64,000 nt of DNA, taken from contig JAMJFZ010001133.1 of NCBI GenBank assembly GCA_026225945.1, positions 11,529,501 to 11,593,500 of the forward strand, in the 5' to 3' direction. The stretch is from Cricetomys ansorgei. Its lineage: Eukaryota; Chordata; Mammalia; Rodentia; Nesomyidae. Position 1 is the first letter of the stretch. The number at the start of each line of letters is the position of its first letter. The position numbers were made by a program, and so were the translations under genes. The notes under the pieces were generated by a model that saw only the letters and a program-made list of their open reading frames with translations, was not told where the DNA came from and ran no database searches. Shown in pieces: positions 31,091 to 41,691 of this stretch.

Positions 31091-31635
31091 CACACAAAAG
31101 ATGAGAGATTGCATATCAAGCTATCACAAGTCAGGGAAAAGCTGGACTATAAGAAGCTGGATGATACAAAAAAGAGTCTGTCCGTAGAGCCAAGAATTTC
31201 AGCAGAGTCCTTCCCAAACCTTGAGTTTTTCTAGCCTTTAGAATGATAACAGAGCAAATTATTCTTCTTTGATGATGCCAGTTATGATAGCCATAGGAAA
31301 ATAACATGAGTAACATTTCAAGTGGAAATAATACAGTAACAACATGAAAACATGTAATTATCACTTCTGATTTATTTGAACCGGTAATACATGGGTGCAC
31401 TATACATTTATAGCATTATTAATGCCATAAAGTAAAAGCATCTCTCTCTATGTACTTAGATCTCCCCAGAGGACATCTGCTATTACTATTTTCTTGGGTG
31501 TCATTCACATAAGCAGAACATTCATAAGCATGACAGGTATATACATACTGTTCTTTCCAATCCCTTTCAACAAATGACAACCTACCGTTTACATATTTGA
31601 AATCTTGACTTTTTCACTTATGAGATATTTTGAAT
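31091..31635. other. unassigned non-coding DNA
   Basis: A stretch at 31500-31630 (ATTCACATAAGCAGAACATT, CTTGACTTTTTCACTTATGA) resembles ancient L1 3' ends but is too diverged to call. Confidence 0.3.
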
Positions 31636-31862
31636 GTTGGAGAGATGGCTCAGTGGTTAAGAGCACTGGTTGCTCTTGCAGAGGTGCTGGGACAGAACCC
31701 TGCACCCCCATCGGGCAGTTCACAACAGCCTGTAACTCCAGTTCCTAGAGATCCGATGGCCTGTTCTGGCCTCTGCAGGCACCACACATACATCTGGCGC
31801 ACATACATACATATAGGCAGTAACATAAACACAGAAAATAAAAAGAAGTGAGTCTTTAAAAA
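31636..31862 (+). mobile_element. B3 SINE
   Basis: GTTGGAGAGATGGCTCAGTG, GTTAAGAGCACTGGTTGCTC, AACAGCCTGTAACTCCAGTT, TCTGGCCTCTGCAGGCACC, ACATACATACATATAGGC and an A-rich tail. It is full length and well preserved. Confidence 0.95.
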
Positions 31863-32024
31863 GGTCTTTTGAAATTTTTGGATATTAACATTTATAGTGC
31901 TGTGGAAGAAGGGATTTTAAAATTTTACTTGCGTATGAGTCTCGGGAGTCCCTTTTATCTGCAGTTAGTCACTCGGTACCACAGTCACATCTAAGCGCCT
32001 ACTACTACCGTGCTTTGCAAAGTA

Positions 32025-32370
32025 TGCGTTAGTTACTTTTTCTCTTCTTGTGGGGAAAGAAAGAACTCACGAGAGGATGACTTCCTGGTTTGAGAGGGTG
32101 TCGTCCATCATGGCAGGAATTCAAGGCAGCAGAAGGATTTGGCTGAAACTGCTCACATCCTAACAGAGCATGAAAGAGAGGTTCCAGAAGAACAGCTAGT
32201 CAATAGCCCTGAGAGCCTGCTCCTTTTGTCCTGTGTCTGCCAGCTAGACCCCATGTCTAGAAGGTTCTACAGCCTTTCAAAGAGGCTCTACCAGCAGAGG
32301 ACTGAGAGTTCAAACACAACATGCCCCACCCCATGTGTGGGTGTGGGGGACTCAACATTCAAACATACCG
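32025..32370 (-). mobile_element. MaLR LTR (MT-like)
   Basis: Inverted: AGTTACTTTTTCTCTTCTTG, TCGTCCATCATGGCAGGAA, AAGGCAGCAGAAGG, CAGAGGACTGAGAGTTCAAA, GGGGGACTCAACATTCAAA. The 143-codon frame across 32139-32570 falls in this LTR and is not a gene. Confidence 0.6.
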
Positions 32371-32954
32371 TCATGCACCAGGAACTGCACAAAGTAATCT
32401 GTATGCTTTCTCTAACTTGTTACTGGGTGGAGGCAGGTGGAGTAACAAGAGAGCACAGATTTCCTGACCCTAAAGAACATAAAGGATGGATTTGCTCTTG
32501 GAACAGGATCAACTTCTGCTTGTGCTGTAGGCTCCTGAAAAGAATGAAAACTAACAATTTTTATAAGTAGTTGTGATTATTGCCAAATTGCCTCAAGGTG
32601 GGGTTCATGCTAAAATACTTATCTCTTGTCTTTTACTTGTCATTACTGAAAAACATATTTCTTTGGTGTCATAAATCTAATTTTCCTGTGTACGGGGGTT
32701 ATTCTCTGCAAAGAAAAACCTGCTTTTGATATATCCGAATGCTAACTAGGCTCAAGACAACAAGAGTGCATGCGTGTTTTGTATTGAGGCTGTAGGTCCA
32801 TGGCAGGCACAGTTCAGCGTGTTGACCCCAGATTATCCTGACTATCAGGGCCAGCTCTGTTTGAATTGGAGACTTGACAGCTGGAAGCTGGAGGGGGATA
32901 TGACAGGGTCTAGATAGGAAGTGTCTCCAATCCCTACCCAACAAGGCTCACATA
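32371..32954. other. unassigned non-coding DNA
   Basis: No repeat or exon was recognised between the two LTRs. Confidence 0.4.
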
Positions 32955-33225
32955 TCAAATGGTTGGCCTCTAGTTGGTGGCACTATTTTGGGAGATGAGG
33001 CATAGCAGGAGGAAATAGGTCAGTGGGTCATGTCCTCCTGTACCAAATCCTGTGCTGATCCCTCATGCTGCTTCCCGGTCACTGTGCCATAACCACCTCT
33101 GCTCTCCCTGTCCTCCCAGCCATGAGCAGAGCCATGGACTGAAATCTCTGAAGACAGGAGCTGGAATGAACCTGCCCCCCATTCAACTAGTTCTGTCAGG
33201 ACAGTGGGAAGCTGACTGACACAGC
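32955..33225 (+). mobile_element. MaLR LTR (MST/MLT-like)
   Basis: ATCAAATGGTTGGCCTCTAG, TTGGTGGCACTATTTTGGG, GGAGGAAATAGGTCAGTGGG, GCCATGGACTGAAATCTCTG and a terminal TCTGTCAGGACAGTGGG. This is MaLR-like order with the 5' start missing. Confidence 0.6.
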
Positions 33226-33903
33226 ATGCAGCATTGTCTGTGGCAGTGAAGGACAGGGGTCACTAAGACATTACTACCGCAAGGCAATATGAATACACAG
33301 AAGGCAGTGCGGCATCAGGAGTGCTATAGATACAATGTGGATTAGGTCCCCTAAGGCACACTGAAGACCCCCGAATGGTGGTAGGGACGACTCTGGTTTC
33401 ACTGAGACCTGTCTCTGCTGAAACACCATTGGCCTCCTGGCTAGGGAGATTGCCTCTGCCTCCTTTGTGTGGTAGGTAACCAAGCCCAGGCTACTGAGAT
33501 GTCAGTGGAAGCCATGCAGGCACCTCCGCCTTAAGGGAAAGCATATCTTTGGTGGTGCCAGAATACTGTGGGGTTACACGTGTAGTGGTGGGAACAGGAG
33601 CTGCCACCTTGAGCTCAATAGGAAAGCCGGAGGTTGATGACAGTCCCCTCACCAACCTGGGGTGTTGCCTAAGGCAGAAATAAAAGCGTTCTCTCGTTAA
33701 AGCTCCTGTGTTTGGGGTGGGGACCGTTTGTTTCAGCAACTGAGATTGTGCCCTAATTAATCTACCCACATGCCCAGCCACCCACATCCATAACTCTTCT
33801 GGAATCTAATATTGCACATAAAAATGGCTATTTTTAAAGCAGCCCACAGTACAAAAGATGGTAATGTGCTTTCTTCTTTTGTTTACTCAATTTTGTGTTT
33901 CAG
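33226..33903. other. unassigned non-coding DNA
   Basis: An AATAAA at 33679-33684 and a downstream T/G-rich region could suit an unrecognised LTR or pseudogene end, but nothing upstream supports either. The 98-codon minus frame at 33491-33787 matches no known family. Confidence 0.3.
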
Positions 33904-33921
33904 AAATATCGGCGGCTGATG
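33904..33921 (+). other. candidate 18-nt microexon
   Basis: A long pyrimidine-rich acceptor (33869-33903, ending TTTTGTGTTTCAG) is followed by AAATATCGGCGGCTGATG and then a near-consensus donor GTAAGC at 33922-33927. The segment is 18 nt, so it would add exactly six residues. Two of three phases are open (KYRRLM, or xISAADx); the third meets TGA. It holds two CpGs in an AT-rich neighbourhood. Frame-preserving microexons are typical of neuronal transcripts, but no gene is identified here and the pair could be chance. Confidence 0.2.
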
Positions 33922-33927
33922 GTAAGC

Positions 33928-35082
33928 CTGCTATGACTGCATTAGTTGTGGCAATGTTTTCCAAACTGCTTTTCAGCATCCTCATGTTCATGAGTACCCG
34001 TACGAAAACAGTGAGGGTCTGTCTGAGGAGTGTAGGTTTGAAGAAGTCATGGGTCAAATGACTTCAGCCAATTGTTTTCAAAGCACTCAGTGAAGATCAG
34101 CCACACGTAACTCTTCTGTGGGAAGAGCAGCGGATAGTGTACTCCAGTGCTGTTTAGCTGTGAGCTCTCTCTTTGGAACGCCTAATGATGTTCTGTGGAA
34201 CCCCATGTTCTTCAGACGCATTTCTCAGGATACCGGCATCTGGGGTTACACCTGTCCCAAATTTATGGGTCTATAAAGCAAGCCATCCTTTATTTTCCTT
34301 TCCTTCTGGTTCCTCTGGAATACATACAGGAGACCAGTCAAAGGCACAGGGCTTCCTAGAAGGAGCTGATGCAGGTTTTAATTATGACTTAACATTGTAA
34401 TGGTGTATTTTTATTTGGTTTATGTGATTTGAGTTGTGTTTAAGATTTTCCCAGGAAAGATTCTACTGTAACAAAAATAAGTCAATCAACCATTGCTGGC
34501 ATGTGTTGAGCAGCGGCATCTGCCATATTGGAAACCTTCCCCGGGGCCGCGCTGTGGAGGGTGGTGGATCTAGATGTGTTGTAAGAACGCCCTGGAAGCC
34601 ACTCCAGGTGTTTGAGCAGGGCACGTGTAAGGTCAGAATTAATTTTGTTTCCTGCTCTTTTATCAGAACAAAAAGTGGTTTGGGCTGGGCTGGAGGGAGG
34701 GAGGGTTATCAGTCAGGAAGTGTCTAGCCACCCAGGGGATGAGCACAAAGGGAAGATGGTTTCAGGTAATTTCCAGACTTCCTGTCATCCGTATCAGCAC
34801 CATTGGCATTACATCCTGAGTAGGTCTGACTTGTGACTTCTCAGAACCACAAACGGAGACTAGAAGACCAAAGCGTTGACGTCTACAGAGGACACTGGGA
34901 ACTATGTGAGCCAGGCCTGGCTATGCCATGACTCTTGGCAGCTGTATGCGAACAACACTGACAAAGGGCACTGGGTGAGTTTTGCTTATGTCTTTGACCC
35001 TGTGTCACGTGATTCTCCATCCTTTCTTGTGTTTGTGTCTGTGGGAGCAGTTAAGAGTCAACCTAAGGTGTCACTTTGTTGT
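33928..35082. other. unassigned non-coding DNA
   Basis: No repeat was recognised in about 1.15 kb. A GC-richer patch with several CpGs lies at 34540-34560 (CCCCGGGGCCGCGC) but is far too short for a CpG island. Confidence 0.4.
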
Positions 35083-35342
35083 CCATTTTTTTTTTTTTTA
35101 AGACAGGGTGTTTCTCTTGTAACTCTGGCTGTCCTGAACTCACACTGTGGACTAGGCTGGCTTTGAACTCACAGGGTTCTGCCTGCCTCTGCCTCCAGAG
35201 TGCTGGGGTTAAAGGTGTGCACCACCACCTCCTGGCTTCTTTTCCATTTTAAGTTGGGGTTCTGGGAATGGACCTTGGGTTAAGTTCAGTTTATTTGCTT
35301 GTAGCAAATATTTTACCAACTGTGCCACTTCCCCAGCTCAGA
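35083..35342 (-). mobile_element. B1 SINE followed by an inverted tRNA head (B4-type composite)
   Basis: B1 part: a T run then AAGACAGGGTGTTTCTCTTG, CTTTGAACTCACAGGG, GGGGTTAAAGGTGTGCACC (35083-35240). Head part: GTTCTGGGAATGGACCTTGG, AATATTTTACCAACTGTGCC, CTTCCCCAGC (35265-35342). The body looks like ordinary B1 rather than the B4 body, so it may be a B1 next to a head fragment. Confidence 0.75.
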
Positions 35343-36574
35343 CTCTCCTTTCTTGAGTGTGTTTGTGGTTGAGGGCTGAATGGTGAAATTATTATCTGCC
35401 TAGCAGGGGTCATTTGTTATCTAGTTGGATATCCTGTGCTCCTTATGTGACAGCTGAAGTCTGGAGGCAAGATTTGCAGAGCCTTGGGGCCACAGGCCCT
35501 GTTTCTCGGGTGTGGATTAGGAATGAAAGTTCTCAAAAAGGAACCTGCTTGAGTTCTGAGGGCCTTTGTCCCTATGTTCAGGTGTTTCAAGTTCTTGATT
35601 TGTGTATACCACTTCTGTACACTTAGTGGTCTGTGTGCATACGCTGCAACTTCAGACAAATGTTTTGGCTTGGGTTGCCCGGAATCTCAACAGGGCATCA
35701 AGGTGCATTGTCAACTTAAAATAATCTCTCCCATTTTTTGTGAGTGGGTCCTAAAATTTTCACTGTTTTAAAAAGCATTATAGGCTTAAAGGGGGACAAA
35801 ATGCAAGAGCAGTTACATATACAGAAGCAATAGGGTACATTAAGGCTCATCCGTGCCCCCTAAAACCCAAACTGCTTCCAGCAGTTCTGCCCATTTTTCT
35901 GTTAGAAATAGCTTGAAATATGTTCAGAAACACGTTATTTACCCAGCGCGTGTCCCTAACTTGGAAATAGTTCTTCTGTGAAACGCTGAAGTGGTTTAGT
36001 GTGTCCTGCACGCCATTCTTGTTACTGTGTTTAATTAGCTGGTGTTCCTCTGACTACAGTGGGTGGGGGTTGTCTGCTTCCAGTGGGATTTCTACTTCAT
36101 CCTCTTACTAGCTTTGTACTCACGACACGGAGCAGCCCTGGAACTTTGCCTCTGGCAGTATGTGGTTGGGTTGGTAACGTCACAAAGAACCCTCGCTCCT
36201 TTCCATATGCCATTTTCCAGGTTCATCCACATGTAACGCCACTGGCCCCACTCAAGGGGGGATGCATCTACTGGAAAGATAACATGGACAGTGCCTTTTG
36301 ATGACACTTGATGGTACACACTGGGACCTTTGCTTCTCTTCATCCCAGGTGGGAATAAGCTCATCCCCGTAAGCACGGACACAGATGATGCTCCGCTCTC
36401 CTGTACCTTCACCTCCAGGCACTTTTCTTCCTACTTCCCTCTCACTCACTACAGCTCCTGGAGGAATGTAGCTTATCAGACAGCAAGCTGCAGTTACCTA
36501 AATACCTGCCTTCTTTAGCAACTCCACATTATATTTACCCTTTAAGTCTTATTAGTTAATTAATTTAATGTTTA
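35343..36574. other. unassigned non-coding DNA
   Basis: No repeat or exon was recognised. Confidence 0.4.
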
Positions 36575-36618
36575 ACAGTTATTTATTGAGCATATACTAT
36601 GGACAGTGCCAATGCACA
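36575..36618 (+). mobile_element. short L2/MIR-like motif
   Basis: CAGTTATTTATTGAGCATAT, ACTATGGACAGTGCCAATG resembles the TTATTGAGCACCTACTATGTGCC start shared by L2 and MIR 3' ends. Too short to assign. Confidence 0.3.
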
Positions 36619-36864
36619 TAGCTGAAACATATAGAAAACATTCACTTGTCTTGGTTTGGGTAGATTACTCTTCGGGAAAAACTCAGCACAAAATTACTTC
36701 TTTCATACAATTTTGTTCTTCCTGTCACCTTGTGCAAAGCTTTCTTCTATGTTATTACACTTTTTTTCCACCCACCCCCACCCCCACTCCCAATCATAAG
36801 TACTTTGAGCACATGACTGTTCATTTACTCCCAAGAAAGTGCTCAGTGCATTGAAGCATGTAGA

Positions 36865-36990
36865 CTTGAGAGTAGACCGGGATTCACTGGAATCCCAACT
36901 CCACTTCTTAGTCAGTGCGCCAGCTCCGTAGCGTTACACCCTGGCTTTCCGGCCTGTGTTTAGGGATAAGGCCTCTAACAGGGTCAACCC
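36865..36990 (+). mobile_element. MIR SINE
   Basis: GACCGGGATTCACTGGAATC, CCAACTCCACTTCTTAGTCA, GCGTTACACCCTGG, TGTGTTTAGGGATAAGG follow the forward MIR order GGGTTCGAATCCCGGCTCTGCCACTT...GTAAAATGGGGATAA. Confidence 0.6.
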
Positions 36991-39741
36991 AGCGTAGTCT
37001 GCTCTTTACTCTTCCCCTTTCCTTAGACGTTAGATGAGAGCGCGTTTAAGTGCAGTGCCTTACCATGAGGGTCCCTTACACACGGCGTATGCGCATTTGA
37101 GGTGCTCGTCTACCAGTCGTTCTGTCTCTCTCTCTGGAACTTTCCCCTAGTAGGAACTTGGGAATGATTATTGTTGCACATGGGGGTATGGGTGCTGGGC
37201 AGGGGTTTTGCGTATCTTTTCTTTGCCGTGGCACCTCTGCTGATTGGGTGCTGAGATGCAGGCAGCTTGCCTTGCAGCGGTCATTACAGAGATGGGATCC
37301 TGCCCCGCCTTGGCTGTCATTCTTTCGACAAGATAGAGTAATTCTTTGAAAATCGAGTACTGCGGGATGTTTTTCCATTCCAAAAAAAATTTATCTAAGC
37401 AATGGAATAACTACACTTATTATTCCTCCGGTGTTGTGTTAATTCTTCTTGCCAAAGGGGGGGGAATGAATTTATAAGAAATTCCAGGAAGACTATCCAG
37501 AGACCTAAAAAAATAAAAATCCTGGTTTTATTTTAAGCTCGTCAACAGGGATGACAGGGGCAAGAATTGTAGCCCAGATGTGCGGGAAACACCTCGTAAA
37601 TTCTGTTTCCCACTATGTTTTATCTTGTCTGTCACTTTCCCTAAAATGGAAATAATTTTGAATATCACAGAGGAAGGTGGGAAAGTTGCATTTTCATTTG
37701 TAAAAGTGGCAGCATGGTCAGTGGAGGCTCACATGGATGCAGGACCACTTTAGTAGCCGGACTCTGAGGCAGTAGGATGACCCACGGCCTGTCCTGCCAG
37801 CTCATCAGCACGCCCCTGGCTTGGCATGACCACTGTTCCGGTGGAGTCTCCAGAAGCAGACCATGGGTCCTGTTAAGAAGCGTGTTCTTATATCCCTTTA
37901 GTTCTCACCTTGTGCATTATCCAAAGGTCCAGTTCTTTTCAGGCAGATTAGGAAAGGGGCTGCAAATAAGGGGTGGGTGCTACTGTGTCTGTTAACAAGC
38001 ATTTTTAGCTTGGGCTAGGGGATACAGCCACGATTAAAATACATTCAGATACGTAGCGCTGGCCTAGACTCCGAGGCTGAGGGTGGGAAGTGGGCTGAGC
38101 AGTTCGTCTGTTTACAGTCTGGCTTGCTTCATAATGTGAACCAAAGTTAAGATGGCATCTCCCCTCCTCACAGGGGACTCTCTATCGAAAGCAGAGCCAT
38201 GCCTAGCCATGTGAACTAGCGAGACCACGGACTAGCAAAGCTGCACCAAATAGGAGGCGAGTCAGATAAATCACATTTTTCTGGTTTAAATTTTATGACC
38301 ATAAGTCTCATAGAAATAAGGTTAATTCAGAATTTAAGGGTGCAATTAGCAATAGAAGTAACTGGATATTATTAAATCTTTGTTTTTGACGACTTGGCCA
38401 ATCCCTAGCATATGCAGGGGAGTTTCTATGAAGGAAATAAAAGCAAGGGTGGAAGTTTACTCCTGTCCTACTGAGTTTATATTCTCTTTGAAAAGGTTAA
38501 AAGCAGCTATAAAAGCAAAGAACCCGAGAGGCAGGGGGGTGAGGCGTGCATGACCAAAAGGAGCCTTTGTTTGCTACCGATGTTGGGGAGGTCCTTGGGT
38601 TCAGAGCAAGACTTCCAACCTCATGTGCCTGGCGAGATCAAGAAGTATCCCAGGGCTCTGCCACAGGGAGCTTTGGTGTGGCCCTGAGGGATGACTCCCA
38701 GCTGGTCCACGGGTCACAGCACAAGCCTGCTGTAGGAAAGAAGAAAAGCAAAAAACCCCAGATGTGTTGTCATCTGCTTAAGGGGTAAACCTAGGTTTAC
38801 TGAGTTGGCACACAGTAGGTACAGCTACACTGTCAGCTCAGAGTGAAAGGAGACAGGAACCTATCAACAGGAAGCTCACCCCAGGAAACTGCTTGATTCT
38901 TTGGTTTAGTATTACCTGTACTAGACAGATGTAGTCACAGCAGCCCAGGTAACTAAAGGCTTTGCCAGGGATGTAGTTGACCCCTCAGGTGTCAGAAGAC
39001 AGTCAAGGAAGCAGAGAAGCACAAGCCCCAGAGCGTTGTCACTGAACACAAAATCTTTATGACGGTGAAAATGAGGGAAACAGATTGTTATCAAACTGGA
39101 AGGCAAAGTTCTAGGTATTTAGTGTTTTAGTGTATCAGAAGTTGCTAAAACTCTTTAAGTGCTAGCACTTACTGAGGATGGGCAAAAAGGCTGTCACTTA
39201 AAGTGGACTATGTATAACTTGTAGTATAATTTAACAGATTTTTGAACAGACAATATATCATTTTGAAATTTGATTGAAAATATAACCTAGAAGTGAATGT
39301 AGCTGAACATATCTAGGAGAAAGGGCCTCTCAGGATCGGCTGTTGGAGCCTTGAAGGTGCATTTCAACATTCCTGGTTCTGCCAGAGGAGTCACTTAAAG
39401 CCTTCAAAATTACAGATTCAAAACAAGATTGCCGTGATTTCAGGGGCGTCAATTACTACTTTGATGCTAGATTGATGGGTCTGAAGGTAAAGTGAGCTGG
39501 GGCAGAAGGAATGCATGTCTGGCTTCCCGACAGCTGCCAGCCTAGGCTCTGATCTCGTCGCGTGGACTCAGCACATCAACATTCACCTGTAGTGTCTGCC
39601 CAATACCGAGCGACACACCACAGAGCCGGGCAGGCAGAAAGGGCCCTGGATGAAAACGCAGGCAGTTTTCCCCCACTCGCATTTGGTTCATTGCAAATAT
39701 TATTTACTTTGAATTTTTTTTATGCTTAGTTATTATTTTTA
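36991..39741. other. 2.75 kb without recognised repeats
   Basis: Apart from short G and A runs (37440s, 38527, 37381) no SINE, LTR or microsatellite was found. The frame at 38546-38788 (80 codons, Lys-rich end) has no recognised family and no splice context. The stretch is ordinary in base composition. Confidence 0.4.
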
Positions 39742-40068
39742 GTGTGTGGTATATGCTTGTGTGTGTAGCTGCGCATGCGCAGGTGAGCGTACCCGTGTGT
39801 GCACGTGAAAGGCAGAAGTCGAAATCTGGTGGCTCCTATTGCCTTCCGTCCAGCTTTCCTTTGTAAGGCCGAGTCTCTCACTGAATATATTGCTTAGACA
39901 ATCTGGCCAGAAAGCTCCAGGGCTGCTGCTGTCTCCGCTTTCCCAGTGATGACGTACAGGTGCATGCCACCATGGCTGCCTCTTTATACGGATGTACGGG
40001 ATCAGAATCAGGCCCTCGGGTTTGTGCAGCAGACACTTCACCAAACGAGCCGTCTCCCCAGCCCCCAG
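39742..40068 (-). mobile_element. B4 SINE with GT/GC-rich 3' end
   Basis: Inverted: GTGTGTAGCTGCGCATGCG (3' end), GGCAGAAGTCGAAATCTGG, CGAGTCTCTCACTGAATATA, GGTGCATGCCACCATGG, GGATCAGAATCAGGCCCTC, GAGCCGTCTCCCCAGCCCC. It is full length. The 134-codon minus frame here is repeat-derived. Confidence 0.85.
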
Positions 40069-40188
40069 GTTATTTACCTTTATTATTGATTTGTAACTGC
40101 AATATTTTAAAGTAACTGTTACGATGGTAATGGCCCCAAACATTTCTGAACATTGATATTTATGCTATTTATAATTTGGCTTTGAGTT

Positions 40189-40217
40189 TGTTTTTGTTTT
40201 TGTTTTTTTTTTTTGGT
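40189..40217. repeat. T-rich (GTTTTT)n patch
   Basis: Four GTTTTT-like units end in a T run. Confidence 0.85.
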
Positions 40218-40479
40218 GGTGTTGTTGAAATATCAGTCGTGTTTTGCCTCCAACCTCATCTGTGTCACTTAGATCTCCAACAATATCCACATACATGTTT
40301 GCTATAAGCACCAGCTATTTAAAGTGCAGTTCAGTCCATTTCAGATCAACTGGAATTCACTGCTGTGTGTTAATTTCTACATGATCATCTCTGCACCAGG
40401 GGCTGGCTTTATAATGGTGAATAAACTCTTAACTTCATTAGTCAATACGGGGCATTTTCTATTTGATAGGATATTTTTC

Positions 40480-40551
40480 TTCCTTCCTTCCTTCCTTCCT
40501 TCCTTCCTTCCTTCCTTCCTTCCTTCCTTCCTTCCTTCCTTCCTTCCTTTC
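40480..40551. repeat. (TTCC)n microsatellite
   Basis: Seventeen or so uninterrupted TTCC units; pure homopyrimidine on the plus strand with mirror symmetry. Confidence 0.97.
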
Positions 40552-40925
40552 TTTTAGATTTCTCTCCATTTGAGATGAATGAGATCATCTGAGATGCACA
40601 TATTTAATTCCTAACCATGACACAAATAATATGAAATCATTTTAGAAAGGAGCATGAAGGTTTTCATCTTAATTGGCAAGACTTGGTACACTGTAGAATA
40701 CTGAATTTCTTAAGGGTTAGTACCTATGGTATAACACTTTGTCCTCTGTCTCTACCAATTGGTAGGTAAAAGGGGGATTACTGTAGTGAATCTGTAACCT
40801 TGGGTCTTTCTATGACAGTTATGCTCTTGCTGCATTGATGATCTTAAATGCCCTTTGTATGCACTTGTTTCTGTCCCACAGTTATGAACACTTCCTAACA
40901 AATCAGCTTAGAAAGAAGCAAAACT
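40552..40925. other. unassigned non-coding DNA
   Basis: No repeat or exon was recognised. Confidence 0.4.
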
Positions 40926-41330
40926 GGGGCTGATGGCTCAGTGGTCAGGGCCACTTGTTTCATAAGCACGAGGGCCTGAGTGCGGGTCCTAGCACCCACA
41001 TAAAAAGCCAGGCATGGTCACATGTGTTACATGTGTTACGTGGTTACATGCGCCTATAGCCTCCAGCACTGTCATGGGAGTAGAGCTAGGGGGCTCACTG
41101 GGGCTTGCTGGCTACCAGCTGAAGTCCAGGTTCAGCAAGAATCCCAGGCTCAGGTTAATAAGGTGGAGAATGACAGAGTCCCCAGCATTCTCCTCTGGCC
41201 TCCATGTGCATGCGCATGAGTGTGTGCACATTCTTGTAGAACACGCATGTGTGTGTTTCTCCATGTACATGCACACACACACACAGTCCTGTGGGAAGGC
41301 AGGAAGGGAGAGAGAGAGAAGCAAAATTCT
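40926..41330 (+). mobile_element. B4 SINE with CA-rich 3' end
   Basis: Head: GGGGCTGATGGCTCAGTGG, GGGCCTGAGTGCGGGTCC. Junction: CACCCACATAAAAAGCCAGG. Body: GTCCAGGTTCAGCAAG. 3' segment: CTCCTCTGGCCTCCATGTGC. A small direct repeat of TTACATGTG/TTACGTGG words interrupts the junction at 41020-41050, and a CA run ends the element. Confidence 0.9.
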
Positions 41331-41518
41331 TAACTGCATGAACCTTTGCTTTCTCTCCTTGGCTAGCCATCCTTGGTATTTTTTTGTCTGTGTTTTTCTG
41401 TGTTAAAGTGCATAAGGAAGATACAAGGCTATAGAGGTTCTTAAGTAACATTTACCAGTGACCGGCTGTTCCTGGGGACTTTATGGCTTTATGTTAACCA
41501 TGAGTGGTTTGTCTCAAG
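41331..41518. other. short unassigned stretch
   Basis: Single-copy sequence between the B4 and the coding-like segment. Confidence 0.4.
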
Positions 41519-41691
41519 TGAGCAACAGTGAATTTATTACGGCTGATGTGCAGACTGAAGATTCTATTAAATACAGAGAGATCCATGCTGCATTGGATAA
41601 AATCCTCCTAGAAATACAATACTACGATGAAAAGTATTCTTATGGAGATGAGTTGTGTCATTATCTGTTCAACATCAATTTTAAGTGAGGA
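41519..41691 (+). other. coding-like segment, possible exon or pseudogene remnant
   Basis: The plus-strand frame that ends with TGA at 41689-41691 reads NSEFITADVQTEDSIKYRE and then HAALDKILLEIQYYDEKYSY, then a Cys/His/Leu-containing end. Composition is protein-like: rich in Glu, Asp and Lys with an amphipathic helical pattern, and unlike the low-complexity ORFs elsewhere. A weak acceptor TTTGTCTCAAG ends at 41518. A donor-like GTGAGG lies at 41687, overlapping the stop codon. I recognise no family. It could be an exon, a decayed processed-pseudogene piece or chance. Confidence 0.25.

Noticed and set aside
32139..32570. 143-codon plus-strand ORF
   Set aside because: Its first half lies in an inverted MaLR-like LTR; no retroviral or other domain is present.
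34540..34560. CCCCGGGGCCGCGC patch as a CpG island
   Set aside because: Only about 20 bp long; the surroundings are CpG-poor.
39739..40143. 134-codon minus-strand ORF
   Set aside because: Almost entirely within a B4 SINE.
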